Assembly (NCBI RefSeq): GCF_018332655.1
Contig: NZ_BOQL01000018.1
Coordinates: 372,001-436,000, forward strand
Length of the DNA stretch: 64,000 nt
Source of the DNA: Actinoplanes auranticolor
Lineage (GTDB): Bacteria > Actinomycetota > Actinomycetes > Mycobacteriales > Micromonosporaceae
Reading direction: 5' to 3'
The notes under the pieces were generated by a model. That model saw only the letters and a list, made by a program, of their open reading frames with translations. It made no database searches and was not told the DNA's origin. This document shows positions 16,149-24,643 of the stretch, piece after piece; the first letter of the stretch is position 1; each line of letters begins with the position of its first letter. The position numbers and the translations under genes were made by a program.

Positions 16149-18295
16149 GTGGAGCTCACGGACGAACTCTCGGCGGCGCTCAATGCCGTGAGCGGCAAAG
16201 AAGACCTCGCCCGATGCCTGAAGAAACTGTGGATCCTCGCCGACAAACCATCCTATCGCGATCTCAGCATGCGAGCGCGGAACTACGGCGTGCCGCTGTC
16301 GAAAACGACGATCGGGCAGGTCCTGAATGGCAACGTATTTCCGCGTCGCGGTTTTCTCACCGCCTTTCTTACCTGCTGTGGTCTCGGGGTCGACGACCAC
16401 CTGGAGTGGGAACGCGCCTGGACCCGGCTCGCCCCGCGCTACTACGAAAGCCCCACGTCGCTGCCCCGGGCTGCCGTGCAACCGCCTCCGGTCGAGATGC
16501 CGGCTCAGGACGCGCCCGCCGACGAGTCACAGGACGTGATGCTCCGTCTGCTGGGCGACGCCCGTGGCGAGATCCGGCGGATGTCCATGCAGATCTACCA
16601 GCTGGAGCGCTACCTGGACCGACTCAAACAGGTGGTCGATCCGTCCGCACCCGTCCCGAACGGACCGGTCGCCCAAGCCATGAGGTTCACCGACCTTGTG
16701 GCCGGCACCTGGTGGTCGGCCTCGTCCGCCGACGGGCTCAGCATGCGGGTCGGCGCCGACGCGCTGGGCGCCCCGGTCGACGTACGCCTCGGCGACCGCC
16801 CGCCGCACGGGCTCATCGGCGGGCCGTCCGGCTCCGGCAAGACAAACGTGATCTTCGCGCTGCTGGCCGGCCTGTGCACGAAGTACTCGCCCAGCGAGCT
16901 GGAGCTCTACCTGCTCGATTTCAAAGAGGGTGTCTCCTTCAACCGGCTCGCCCCCGATGTCCGCACCAAGCCGTGGCTACCGCACGCCCGGCTGGTCGGC
17001 ATCAACATCAACTCCGACCAGGAGTTCGGTCTCGCCATGCTCCGGCACCTGCACTGGGAGATGCGGCGACGCGCAGCCGCGGCGAAGAAGTTCGACGCGA
17101 CCACCATCCGTGAGCTCAGGCTGCACGACCCTGCAGGACATTGGCCACGCATCCTTGCGGTCGTCGATGAGTTCCAGGTGATGCTGGCCGGCCGTAACGG
17201 CTACGCGAGCGAGTGCGCTGAGCTGCTCGAGGACGTAGCACGGCGGGGGCGGGCCATGGGTGTCCATCTGCTGCTGGCCAGCCAGGACATCGCGGGGACC
17301 GAGACCCTGTGGGGCCGACCGGCGCTGGTGGAACAGCTCAGCCTGCGGATTGCGTTGCCCAGGGCGCATCGAGTGCTCTCCGAGATGAACCAGCTCGCGG
17401 AGCGTATCCCGCGGGACCACGCCGCGTTCAACGAGGAATCCGGGGCGGCTGAGGCGAGCCGCGTCACCCGTGTGCCGTACGCCAGTGGTATCGAGGACTG
17501 GTCGGACCTGCGCAACCGGTTGTGGCAGATGCGATCGCCCGACGCGGAACCACCGGTCGTCTTCGACGGCGACGCGGTGCCGCGGCTCGACGAGGTGGCC
17601 GCGTTCCGCCGGCTGACCACGGCATCGAGGATGGCGCCCGTGGTCGCCGTGGGACACGCGATCGACGTCGCTGATCGGCCGGCCTTCGTGCGGCTCGACC
17701 GGCGGTCCGGTCGCAACCTCGCCGTGGTGGGCAACCGGGACGACATTGCCCGAGCTGTCATCAGGTCGGCGGTACGCTCGGTGACCCGACAGTTTCCCGC
17801 CGGGGAAGCGCACATCACGCTAGTGTGCCCGGACAACGTCTCGCATGCCGAAGCGATGCGCCTGCGGCGCGACGCCGACCGGCCGGACATCGCCATCTGC
17901 GGCGCAGCGGATCTCGGCCTCTTCCTCGATCTCGCCTTGGGCGGGACGACACCCCACTTTCTCATCCTCTACGCCGTCGACGAGATATGGCCCGACCCTT
18001 CCGATGAGGTCGGTGAACTGGCCGAGTCCGCCGGGTCCTCGACCGGGGACCCCGGCAGGGCGTCCACGTCATCGGCTGGTGGCGGTCGGCGAGCCGGTTC
18101 CAGCAGACGCTCGGCCTGCGCGCCCGACACGAGCTGGTCTCGTCGGTCGTGGTGGCTGGCGGCGACGTCCCACGGATCGGCCCGGACCGGATCCAGCATT
18201 CCCTGCCGCAGTGGATACCGCGGCAGAACCGGGCGCTGCTTATCGATTTCGAGCAGCACCCGGCCTACGAGACCGTCATCCCGTACGCGGATTAG
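16149..18295 (+). CDS. HTH-FtsK/SpoIIIE-like ATPase with probable single-base frameshift
   Basis: The corrected product is about 715 residues. Residues 1-80 form a helix-turn-helix-like domain of the kind fused to many actinomycete signalling proteins (YGVPLSKTTIGQVLNG). An FtsK motor follows with Walker A GGPSGSGKTN and Walker B ILAVVDEFQ, then LLASQDI. A degenerate second FtsK-like domain without a P-loop makes up the C-terminus. At the GGG run 18033-18035 the frame breaks; adding one G gives an uninterrupted continuation ending VIPYAD at 18295, whereas the unshifted frame yields low-complexity Ser/Arg sequence to 18329. Start GTG 16149 lies 8 bp after the -10 TAGCAT (16135-16140), fitting a leaderless transcript. 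Confidence 0.75.
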
Positions 18296-18405
18296 GTCTT
18301 GTCCCGTGGACCACCCAAGTGCGAGGTGAGGTCCAGAGGGTGCCTGACATCGGCCGCAAAGCGGCTTGATACCGGTGCTGTACTTGGTCGTTCTGCGAAC
18401 GCTGA

Positions 18406-18558
18406 TCAGTCCCAAGAGGGCCGTTTCGGCCGAAGAACAGGTAGTAGCCGATGAGCCGTCGATCGCCGGCCGCGTGCACGGCGGCGAACGAGACTCGAGA
18501 CCACGAGCCCGGTGATGAACGCCGGCCGCACAGTGTCACCGGCCGAGTTCATGGGCAC
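18406..18558 (-). CDS. short ORF with good signals, probably a broken gene
   Basis: GTG 18558 has AGGAG seven bases upstream and lies about 40 bp after MerR-type promoter copy 3, so it is built like a real gene. The frame is only 50 codons and turns Arg-rich after VRPAFITGLV. In the neighbouring frame the downstream sequence looks more protein-like (RVSFAAVHAAGDRRLIGYY), so a frameshift near 18505 is likely. No family recognised. The stretch from 18296 to 18405 holds no gene I can support; it may contain the end of an old insertion sequence. Confidence 0.35.
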   Translation of the reverse strand: MPMNSAGDTVRPAFITGLVVSSLVRRRARGRRSTAHRLLPVLRPKRPSWD

Positions 18559-18598
18559 GTTCCACTCCTGGCGGCTGGGTTCGGGTATCGGGTCATGG

Positions 18599-18629
18599 AT
18601 CGAACACCGTATGGCCGCAACACAGTCAA
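18599..18629 (-). promoter_or_regulatory. MerR-type promoter/operator, copy 3
   Basis: Minus strand: -35 TTGACT (18629-18624), 19-bp spacer with GTGTTGC...ACGGT, -10 TTCGAT (18604-18599). It faces the short ORF 18558-18406. It is the least palindromic of the five copies but keeps the exact 19-bp spacing. Confidence 0.65.
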
Positions 18630-18675
18630 GCCCGGCGGACGGTGGCGCGACGAGCTTGCAGAGTGGCAACCGGTC

Positions 18676-18706
18676 TTGACCCTGTGCCGGGAACACGGTG
18701 TGTCCT
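18676..18706 (+). promoter_or_regulatory. MerR-type promoter/operator, copy 4
   Basis: -35 TTGACC (18676-18681), 19-bp spacer with palindrome TGTGCCGGGAACACGG, -10 TGTCCT (18701-18706). It lies about 54 bp before the GPP34-like gene. Confidence 0.75.
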
Positions 18707-18759
18707 GAACGTCTCCGTGAACGCGACTTCGAAGTACGCATCAGCGAAAGGCAGAGTCC

Positions 18760-19464
18760 ATGGCCGAGCACCATGAGGAGACGTTGGCCGAGGACCTTCT
18801 GCTCCTGCTGTTCCAACCGAACTCGGGCTTCCGGCGGGGCACGGGGACCATCGCGGGCGAGAACACCCTCTTCTACGTGCTGGGTGGAGCGGTGCTCGCC
18901 GACCTCGCGCTGAGCGAACAGGTTTCGACCGAGCAGGGCCGCGGCGGGACGACGCTCGTCAAGGCCGTCGAGAATCGGCCACCGGCCGACGACATCCTCC
19001 GTACTGCGTGGGACTACGTGCTGCCGAAACCGCAGGGCGTGCAGACCGTGCTCGCGGCGGTCGGGCCATCTCTGCGCGGCCCGCTGCTGGACCGGCTGGT
19101 CGAGCGGGATCACCTCCGCCGATCGAGCCGCAAGACGCTGGGCTTGTTCACGACGACAGTTCTCGAAGAAGGCGGCACCGGGCGCCGGGCTCAGCTGTTG
19201 GCTGAGGTGCGCGCCGTGCTCGTGGACGGTGCCGAGCCGCAGCCTCGCGTCGCTGCGCTGGCGGCGTTGATCTCGGGCAGCGGGAATCTTCCTCGATTCG
19301 ACCCCGGGATTCCCTGGACCTCCCCGGTCATCACCCGCGCCAAGGAACTGGAGCAGGGCAACTGGGGAGCCGAGGCCGCCGCCCAGGTGGTCACACGCAC
19401 CGTAACCGCGGTCATCGTCAACAGTGTGGTCGTGGCAGCCGCCGTTGCTCCGCAACAAACGTGA
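18760..19464 (+). CDS. GPP34/GOLPH3-like protein
   Basis: A 234-residue member of the Golgi phosphoprotein 3 (GPP34/VPS74) family, which in eukaryotes binds PI4P at the Golgi and is widespread with unknown function in actinomycetes. The family pattern is visible: LAEDLLLLLFQ at the start, LGGAVLADLALSEQV, the RGPLLDRLVERDHLRRSSRK core, then LFTTTVLEE and a C-terminal Ala/Val-rich helix. Start ATG 18760 has only a weak GGCAGAG upstream. It is driven by MerR-type promoter copy 4 and lies directly upstream of the ABC exporter, which has its own copy (5). Confidence 0.85.
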   Translation: MAEHHEETLAEDLLLLLFQPNSGFRRGTGTIAGENTLFYVLGGAVLADLALSEQVSTEQGRGGTTLVKAVENRPPADDILRTAWDYVLPKPQGVQTVLAAVGPSLRGPLLDRLVERDHLRRSSRKTLGLFTTTVLEEGGTGRRAQLLAEVRAVLVDGAEPQPRVAALAALISGSGNLPRFDPGIPWTSPVITRAKELEQGNWGAEAAAQVVTRTVTAVIVNSVVVAAAVAPQQT

Positions 19465-19481
19465 GCCAGCCAACTGCTGCC

Positions 19482-19512
19482 TTGACTGTGTGCCGAGGAC
19501 ACGGTCTGCACT
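19482..19512 (+). promoter_or_regulatory. MerR-type promoter/operator, copy 5
   Basis: -35 TTGACT (19482-19487), 19-bp spacer with palindrome GTGTGCCGAGGACAC, -10 TGCACT (19507-19512). It is nearly identical to copy 2 and lies 60 bp before the ABC ATPase start. Confidence 0.8.
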
Positions 19513-19572
19513 TGAGCCGGCCCGGTCAGCAGACCGGATCAGCGACGACCATGCAGTGGAGGCAGGACCGAC

Positions 19573-20505
19573 ATGGGGCACGCGGAGCAGACATCCGGCG
19601 CACCGTCCCGACCCGTCATCGAAGTGGACCGGTTGCACGTCTCGTACGGTGATTTCCAGGCCGTCAAGGATTTGACCTTCCGGGTCGAACAAGGCGAGCT
19701 CTACGCCCTGCTCGGCACCAACGGGGCGGGCAAGACCTCGGCTCTGGAGGTCATCGAGGGGCATCGGAAGGCGTCGTCGGGCACCGTACGGGTCTTCGGC
19801 GAGAGTCCGGCGGACCGGCGGGCGGTGCGGCCCCGGATGGGGATCATGCTGCAGGAGAGCGGGTTCTCCGCCGACCTCACCGTCACGGAGTCCGTCCGGC
19901 TGATCGGCCGGCTGTCCGGCCGCTCCGATTCGGTCGACCGCGTGCTGGGCATCGTCGACCTCACGCGGAAGGCCACGACCAGGGTCGGGCAACTGTCCGG
20001 CGGCGAGAAGCGGCGACTCGACTTCGCCACCGCCGTCTACGGGCGACCGGAGCTCGTCTTCCTGGACGAGCCCACCACGGGGCTGGACATCCAGTCCCGG
20101 GATGCCCTGTGGGAGGCCGTGGAGGACCTGCGCGGCAACGGCTCGACCGTCATCCTGACGACGCACTACCTCGAAGAGGCGCAGCAGCACGCCGACCGCA
20201 TCGGGCTGATGCACCGGGGCACCCTCCGCAGCGAGGGCACGGTGGCCGAGCTGACCCGGACACTGCCGGCAGCGATCCAGTTCACGCTCTCCCCCGGCGC
20301 TCCGGTGCCACCCCTCGGCGCCGCCCAGCCGGCGGGCCCGGCGTACCAGATCGAGACGTTCGAGCTGCAAGCGGATCTCAAGCGGCTGCTCGACTGGGCG
20401 GACCTGCACGACGTCGACCTGCACGGGCTCTCCGCCGCGCCGACCCGGCTGGACGACGTCTTCCGCGCCATCGAGACCGACCCGGTCCCCACCCCGACTC
20501 GCTGA
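19573..20505 (+). CDS. ABC exporter ATP-binding protein (MerR regulon)
   Basis: A 310-residue DrrA-like nucleotide-binding subunit. Walker A is GTNGAGKTS, signature LSGGEKRRLDFA, Walker B LVFLDEPTTGLDIQ, switch LTTHYLEEA. The C-terminal domain resembles that of drug-export ATPases. Start ATG 19573 has GGAGG about ten bases upstream. It is followed 10 bp later by its permease. Promoter copy 5 places it under the MerR-type regulator, so it is probably induced by a compound that the exporter removes. Confidence 0.93.
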   Translation: MGHAEQTSGAPSRPVIEVDRLHVSYGDFQAVKDLTFRVEQGELYALLGTNGAGKTSALEVIEGHRKASSGTVRVFGESPADRRAVRPRMGIMLQESGFSADLTVTESVRLIGRLSGRSDSVDRVLGIVDLTRKATTRVGQLSGGEKRRLDFATAVYGRPELVFLDEPTTGLDIQSRDALWEAVEDLRGNGSTVILTTHYLEEAQQHADRIGLMHRGTLRSEGTVAELTRTLPAAIQFTLSPGAPVPPLGAAQPAGPAYQIETFELQADLKRLLDWADLHDVDLHGLSAAPTRLDDVFRAIETDPVPTPTR

Positions 20506-20515
20506 AGGCAACGAC

Positions 20516-21235
20516 ATGCTTCCCATCGCGTACAGCGAATTCGCCCAGATCTTCCGCAACCGCGCCGTGCTGATCTCCAACCTCGTCATGCCGTTGGCGG
20601 CCAGCGCCTTCTTCATCTACCGCCGCGACACGTTCGCCCAGATCGGCAGCCTGGGTTACATCGCCGCTGTCCTCGTCTTCACCGTCGGCGCGTTCAGCCT
20701 CTACACCACGGCGGTGACCACCCTGTCCGCGCGCCGGCAGGACCTGTTCCTCAAGCGGCTGCGCTCCACCGCCGCCGGCGACGCGGCGATCCTGTCCGGC
20801 CTGACCCTGCCGGTCGCCCTCACCGCGCTGGTCCAGGTAGTGGCCATCCTCGGGGTCTTCGCCGCGGTGAGCGGCCGCCCGGCCGACATCGCGCTCCTGG
20901 CCGTGGCCATCCTGGCGACCTTCGTCATGATGCTGGCCCTGGCGCTGGCCACCGCCGGCCTGACCGGCTCACCCGAGCAGGCGCAGGTCACCACGCTGCC
21001 GATCAGCCTGGTGAGCATCGCCGTGGCCAGCTGGGTCGGCATCACCGGCACAGAGAGCCTCGCCCTGGTCAAGCGGCTGCTGCCCGGCGGATCGGCCACC
21101 GAACTGATCGTGAACACCTGGAACGGCGGCGTGCCGCTCGCGGATTCCCTGCCTCTGCTGGCGCCGACGCTCGGCTGGGTCGTCGTGGCGATCGTGCTCG
21201 CTCTGCGGCTGTTCCGGTGGGAACCCCGCCGCTGA
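20516..21235 (+). CDS. ABC-2-type exporter permease (MerR regulon)
   Basis: A 239-residue membrane protein with six hydrophobic segments and the ABC-2 pattern (an N-terminal amphipathic start, then FLKRLRSTAAGDAAILSG, a coupling-helix-like stretch). It is the partner of the ATPase just upstream and sits in one operon with it; the TAP remnant follows 8 bp after the stop. Confidence 0.92.
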   Translation: MLPIAYSEFAQIFRNRAVLISNLVMPLAASAFFIYRRDTFAQIGSLGYIAAVLVFTVGAFSLYTTAVTTLSARRQDLFLKRLRSTAAGDAAILSGLTLPVALTALVQVVAILGVFAAVSGRPADIALLAVAILATFVMMLALALATAGLTGSPEQAQVTTLPISLVSIAVASWVGITGTESLALVKRLLPGGSATELIVNTWNGGVPLADSLPLLAPTLGWVVVAIVLALRLFRWEPRR

Positions 21236-21242
21236 CGCCACC

Positions 21243-21623
21243 ATGAATGAGTTGACCGGCAAGAAGGGCGGACCGATCCTGCTGCACGGCAATCTGACGC
21301 TGACCGCATCCGGCCGGCAACCGCACCGGGAGAACCGGATCGCGCTGTGCGCCAACTACGCCGGGGCGGTGTCGACGAGCCGGCAGATGCCGAACTCCCG
21401 GCTGCTGTCCAGCGACAACTGGGGCCACACCGCGTACGCGCTGAGCGCCTGCGCGACCGCCGCGATCGACGCCTACCTGCTGACCGGCGCGCCACCGGCC
21501 CGGGACACCGTGTGTGCCGATGCCCCGGAGCCGTTCTCGGGGCAGGAACAGACGTTCGCCGAGCGCCGGGGCAAGCACCTGCCGCCGGTCGCGCGTCCGC
21601 GATCCATGCTCACGGTGCGTTGA
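21243..21623 (+). pseudogene. C-terminal remnant of a tripeptidyl aminopeptidase
   Basis: A 126-codon frame whose middle reads QMPNSRLLSSDNWGHTAYAL, followed by a Cys, YLLTGAPPARDTVCADAPEPF. This is the C-terminal TAP domain including the catalytic His. The nucleophile Ser and Asp regions, about three quarters of the protein, are absent. It sits directly after the exporter permease. The intact paralogue is at 8488. It may be translated as a useless tail protein, but cannot be an enzyme. Confidence 0.8.
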
Positions 21624-21707
21624 CATGCGCACCCGGGCCAGCACCTACCGTATCGATCGGATCTCTTGTGCTAGCGTCGGCACGAGGACTGATCGAAGGG
21701 GCCGGAC

Positions 21708-22466
21708 GTGGCCTGGAGCACCCGGGAACTCGCCGATCTCGCCGGCACCACGGTGAACACCATCCGGCACTACCACCGCCTCGGCCTGCTCGAAGAGCCG
21801 GACCGCCGGTACAACGGATACAAGCAGTACGGCGTACCGCATCTCGTCTGCCTGCTGCGGATCCGGCGCCTCGTGGAGCTCGGGGTTCCCCTGTCCGAGA
21901 TCGGGGTGGCCAGGACCAACGGTGACGTACCCCCGGAGGTTCTGCGCCAGGTCGACGCGCAACTCGCGAGCGAGATCGAGCGCCTGAACAAGGCCCGCTC
22001 CGACATCGCCGTGATCCTCCGCGACGGAGCGCCGGCCGATGCCCCGGCGGGCTTCGAGTCGGTCGCGCCCCGCCTGTCCGAAGCCGATACCTCGCTCATC
22101 CACGTCTACACCCGGCTGTACGACGACGACGCCATGAAGGACCTGCAGCGCATGGCGGAGAACGACAACGATCCCGTCAGCGCGGAGATGGACGCCCTGC
22201 CCCCGGACGCGGACGAGGCCACCCGGCAGGGCGTCGCCGAACGGCTCGCACCGGTCATCGCCCAGAACCTCACCGACTACCCGTGGCTGAACGACCCGGG
22301 CGCGCACCTCATCAAGAGCGAGAACGTCACCATGCAGACGTTCATCGACTCCGTGGTCGCGCTCTACAACCCCGCACAGATCGACGTGCTCACCCGGGCC
22401 AGCCTCCTCGCGCACCAGCAACTGCGGTCCGCGTCCGAGGCCGGCGACGACATCAAACCCGAGTGA
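21708..22466 (+). CDS. MerR-family regulator, likely controller of the MerR-type promoters
   Basis: A 252-residue regulator starting GTG 21708 after GAAGGGG. It has an N-terminal winged HTH (WSTRELADLAGTTVNTIRHY, HRLGLLEEPDRRYNGYKQYG), a dimerisation helix (LASEIERLNKARSDIAVIL), and a 150-residue C-terminal all-helical domain with many acidic residues that may bind an effector. No Cys-rich metal site is present, so it is a drug/small-molecule-type MerR rather than a metal sensor. It lies next to the ABC exporter operon whose promoter has the MerR architecture; that it binds those five sites is an inference. It is a close paralogue, over the DNA-binding half, of the truncated gene at 13575. 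Confidence 0.9.
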   Translation: MAWSTRELADLAGTTVNTIRHYHRLGLLEEPDRRYNGYKQYGVPHLVCLLRIRRLVELGVPLSEIGVARTNGDVPPEVLRQVDAQLASEIERLNKARSDIAVILRDGAPADAPAGFESVAPRLSEADTSLIHVYTRLYDDDAMKDLQRMAENDNDPVSAEMDALPPDADEATRQGVAERLAPVIAQNLTDYPWLNDPGAHLIKSENVTMQTFIDSVVALYNPAQIDVLTRASLLAHQQLRSASEAGDDIKPE

Positions 22467-22516
22467 TTCTCGGTTCGGCCGCCCTTGGCAGCCGCAGCGA
22501 AGGACGTGAGAACCGG

Positions 22517-23461
22517 ATGACCTCTCCCATGACGGCACCCTGGCCGAGCCTCAAAGTCTCGGACTGGACCCCCACCCGCGACACCCTGCACATGTGGACC
22601 CAGATCGTGGGCAAGATCCGCATGGCCCACGCGCCCCTGATCAACCACTGGTGGCAGGTGACCCTGTACGTCAGCTCCCGCGGTCTGACGACGTCGAGCA
22701 TCCCGTACCGCACCGGTAGCTTCGAGATCGAGTTCGACTTCATCGGCCACCAGCTCGAGATCCGCAGCAGCGACGGCGGCACGCGCAGCCTCCCGCTCCG
22801 GCCGATGCCGGTCGCCGAGTTCTACACCCGGATCATGGGCCTGCTCGGCGAGCTCGGGATCGAGGCGCCGATCCGGCCGCACCCCAACGAGGTCGAGCCG
22901 GCCATCCCCTTCGCCGAGGACGACGAGCACGCCTCCTACGACGGTGCGGCGGTCAACCTGTTCTGGCGGCAGCTGCTGCAGGCGAACCGCGTGGTCGGCG
23001 ATTTCCGGTCACACTTCGTCGGCAAGGTCAGCCCGGTGCACTTCTTCTGGGGAGCGATGGACCTCGCCTGCACCCGTTTCTCCGGGCGGTCGGCGCCACC
23101 GCACCCCGGCGGCGCACCCAACTGCGGGGACTGGGTCATGGTCGAGGGCTACTCGCGGGAGCTGTCCAGCTGCGGATTCTGGCCCGGCGGTGGGGAGGAG
23201 GGCGCGTTCTACTCGTACGCCTACCCGGCACCCGACGGGTTCGCCGATCAGCCGGTCGGTCCCGACGGGGCCTACTACAGCACCGAGTTCCGGCAGTTCC
23301 TGCTCCCGTACGAGGTCGCCCGGACCGCCCCCGACCCGGACCGCGCGGTCGCCGAGTTCCTCCGCACCACCTACGAAGCCGCCGCGAACCTCGGACAGTG
23401 GGACCGCCCCGCACTGGAAGACAACCCCCTCCGGTGGCTCAGCCACGCAAGCGCCGGCTGA
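22517..23461 (+). CDS. DUF5996 family protein
   Basis: A 314-residue soluble protein, recognised from memory as the DUF5996 family by its start (WPSLKVSDWTPTRDTLHMWT), QIVGKIRMAHAPLINHWWQV, VGKVSPVHFFWGAMDLACTR and the His/Gly-rich middle. Function is unknown. It lies 50 bp after the MerR regulator and may be co-transcribed. Its last 23 bp overlap the 3' end of the convergent oxidoreductase gene. Confidence 0.85.
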   Translation: MTSPMTAPWPSLKVSDWTPTRDTLHMWTQIVGKIRMAHAPLINHWWQVTLYVSSRGLTTSSIPYRTGSFEIEFDFIGHQLEIRSSDGGTRSLPLRPMPVAEFYTRIMGLLGELGIEAPIRPHPNEVEPAIPFAEDDEHASYDGAAVNLFWRQLLQANRVVGDFRSHFVGKVSPVHFFWGAMDLACTRFSGRSAPPHPGGAPNCGDWVMVEGYSRELSSCGFWPGGGEEGAFYSYAYPAPDGFADQPVGPDGAYYSTEFRQFLLPYEVARTAPDPDRAVAEFLRTTYEAAANLGQWDRPALEDNPLRWLSHASAG

Positions 23462-24485
23462 GGGCGGCGACCGCGGCACGCCCGGCCCGGTTGGCGCCGA
23501 CGGTGGATTGGGAAGGGCCGAAACCGATGAGGTGTACGCGGGGTTCGCCGGCGACCTGGGTGCCGGCCAGCCGGATCCCGCCCTGTTCGTTGCGCAGGTT
23601 CAGGGGGTCCAGGTGCGTCAGGGCAGCCTTGAAGCCGGTGGCCCAGAGAATGGCGTGCACCGAGGTGAAGGAGCCGTCGGCCTCGCGTACCCCATGGGGT
23701 TCGATCCCGGTGAACATCGGGCGCCGCTCCAGGGCCCCCCGCTCCTTGGCCGCCAGCGCGTAGGGCGTCCAGAGCAGGCCGGTGTAGGAGACGACACTCC
23801 CGGTCGGCCGGCCGGCCTCGACGTCGGCGATCACCTTGCCGATCACCTCGCGGCCGGTCACCTCCGGCTCGAACGCGCCGTCGCGGAAGACCGGCTCACG
23901 GCGCGTGTACCAGAAGGTCGTCGCCACCCGGGAGATCTCCTCCAGCTGCTGGACCGCCGAGATCCCACCGCCGACGACCGCCACTCGCAACCCCGCGAAA
24001 CGATCCGCCGACACGTAGTCGCGGGTGTGCACCTGAAGGCCGGCGAAGGTCTCCCGGCCCGGGTAGTGCGGGCGGACCGGGTTCGTCCAGGTGCCGGTCG
24101 CGTTGATGACCGCGCGCACCCGCCGGACGCCGGTGCTGGTCTCGACGATCAGGTCGCCGTCGGGGTCGGCGTCCGCCCGGCGTACGGCGGTGACCCGGAC
24201 CGGCCGCTCGATGGACAGACCGGCGGCCCGCTCGAAGTCGGCGAAGTAGCGTGGCACGGCGGTGCGGCTCGGCGCGCCGGGGTCGAGCGGCGGCTTCGGG
24301 AAACCGGGCAGGTCGAAGATGCCGTTGACGGTGGCCATCCGCAGCGACTCCCACCGGTGCTGCCAGGCGCCGCCGGGCCGCTCCTCGGCGTCGAACACGA
24401 CGAAGTCGATGCCGCGCCGCCGCAGGTGATAGGCCGCGGACAGGCCGGACTGACCGCCCCCGATGACCGCCACGGTCGTGATCAC
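23439..24485 (-). CDS. flavin-dependent NAD(P)-binding oxidoreductase
   Basis: A 348-residue flavoprotein of the CzcO/Baeyer-Villiger-like group. FAD-binding is VIGGGQSGLSAA, the second nucleotide site is VVGGGISAV, and ILWATGFK matches the ATG motif that ends the FAD domain. GTG 24485 lies 6 bp after a minus-strand TACGCT (-10 type), so the transcript may be leaderless; no ribosome-binding site is seen. It stands alone and converges with the DUF5996 gene. The substrate is unknown. Confidence 0.85.
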   Translation of the reverse strand: MITTVAVIGGGQSGLSAAYHLRRRGIDFVVFDAEERPGGAWQHRWESLRMATVNGIFDLPGFPKPPLDPGAPSRTAVPRYFADFERAAGLSIERPVRVTAVRRADADPDGDLIVETSTGVRRVRAVINATGTWTNPVRPHYPGRETFAGLQVHTRDYVSADRFAGLRVAVVGGGISAVQQLEEISRVATTFWYTRREPVFRDGAFEPEVTGREVIGKVIADVEAGRPTGSVVSYTGLLWTPYALAAKERGALERRPMFTGIEPHGVREADGSFTSVHAILWATGFKAALTHLDPLNLRNEQGGIRLAGTQVAGEPRVHLIGFGPSQSTVGANRAGRAAVAALSRRLRG

Positions 24486-24526
24486 GGAGCAAGCGTACGA
24501 CCCGAGCTTGACCCGCTGCCGAGAAC

Positions 24527-24600
24527 GTGGTTCCTGCTGGCGGTGACCTCGCCGCCATCGCCGTCCCCACGCTGATCCTGCACGGCACCACCGACGGTTG
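24527..24600 (+). pseudogene. alpha/beta-hydrolase fragment
   Basis: A short plus-strand reading of about 24 codons contains DLAAIAVPTLILHGTTDG, the strand and acid loop that precede the catalytic Asp in alpha/beta hydrolases; the hydrolase at 25465 has [18 protein letters not shown]. There is nothing coding on either side, so it is a remnant in the 24486-24643 gap. Confidence 0.4.
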
Positions 24601-24643
24601 CCCCCGGGGTGACCTGCACCCCGCGGGGGCCGGGGTCGCCGGT

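Noticed and set aside
18296..18420. Possible solo insertion-sequence end after the FtsK gene (AGGTCTTGTCCCGTGG)
   Set aside because: It resembles some IS termini, but no partner end or target duplication was found.
18406..20616. A 736-codon minus-strand frame across the GPP34 and ABC ATPase genes
   Set aside because: Only the extreme 3' part coincides with a promoter and ribosome-binding site; the rest is a shadow of genes with strong motifs on the plus strand.
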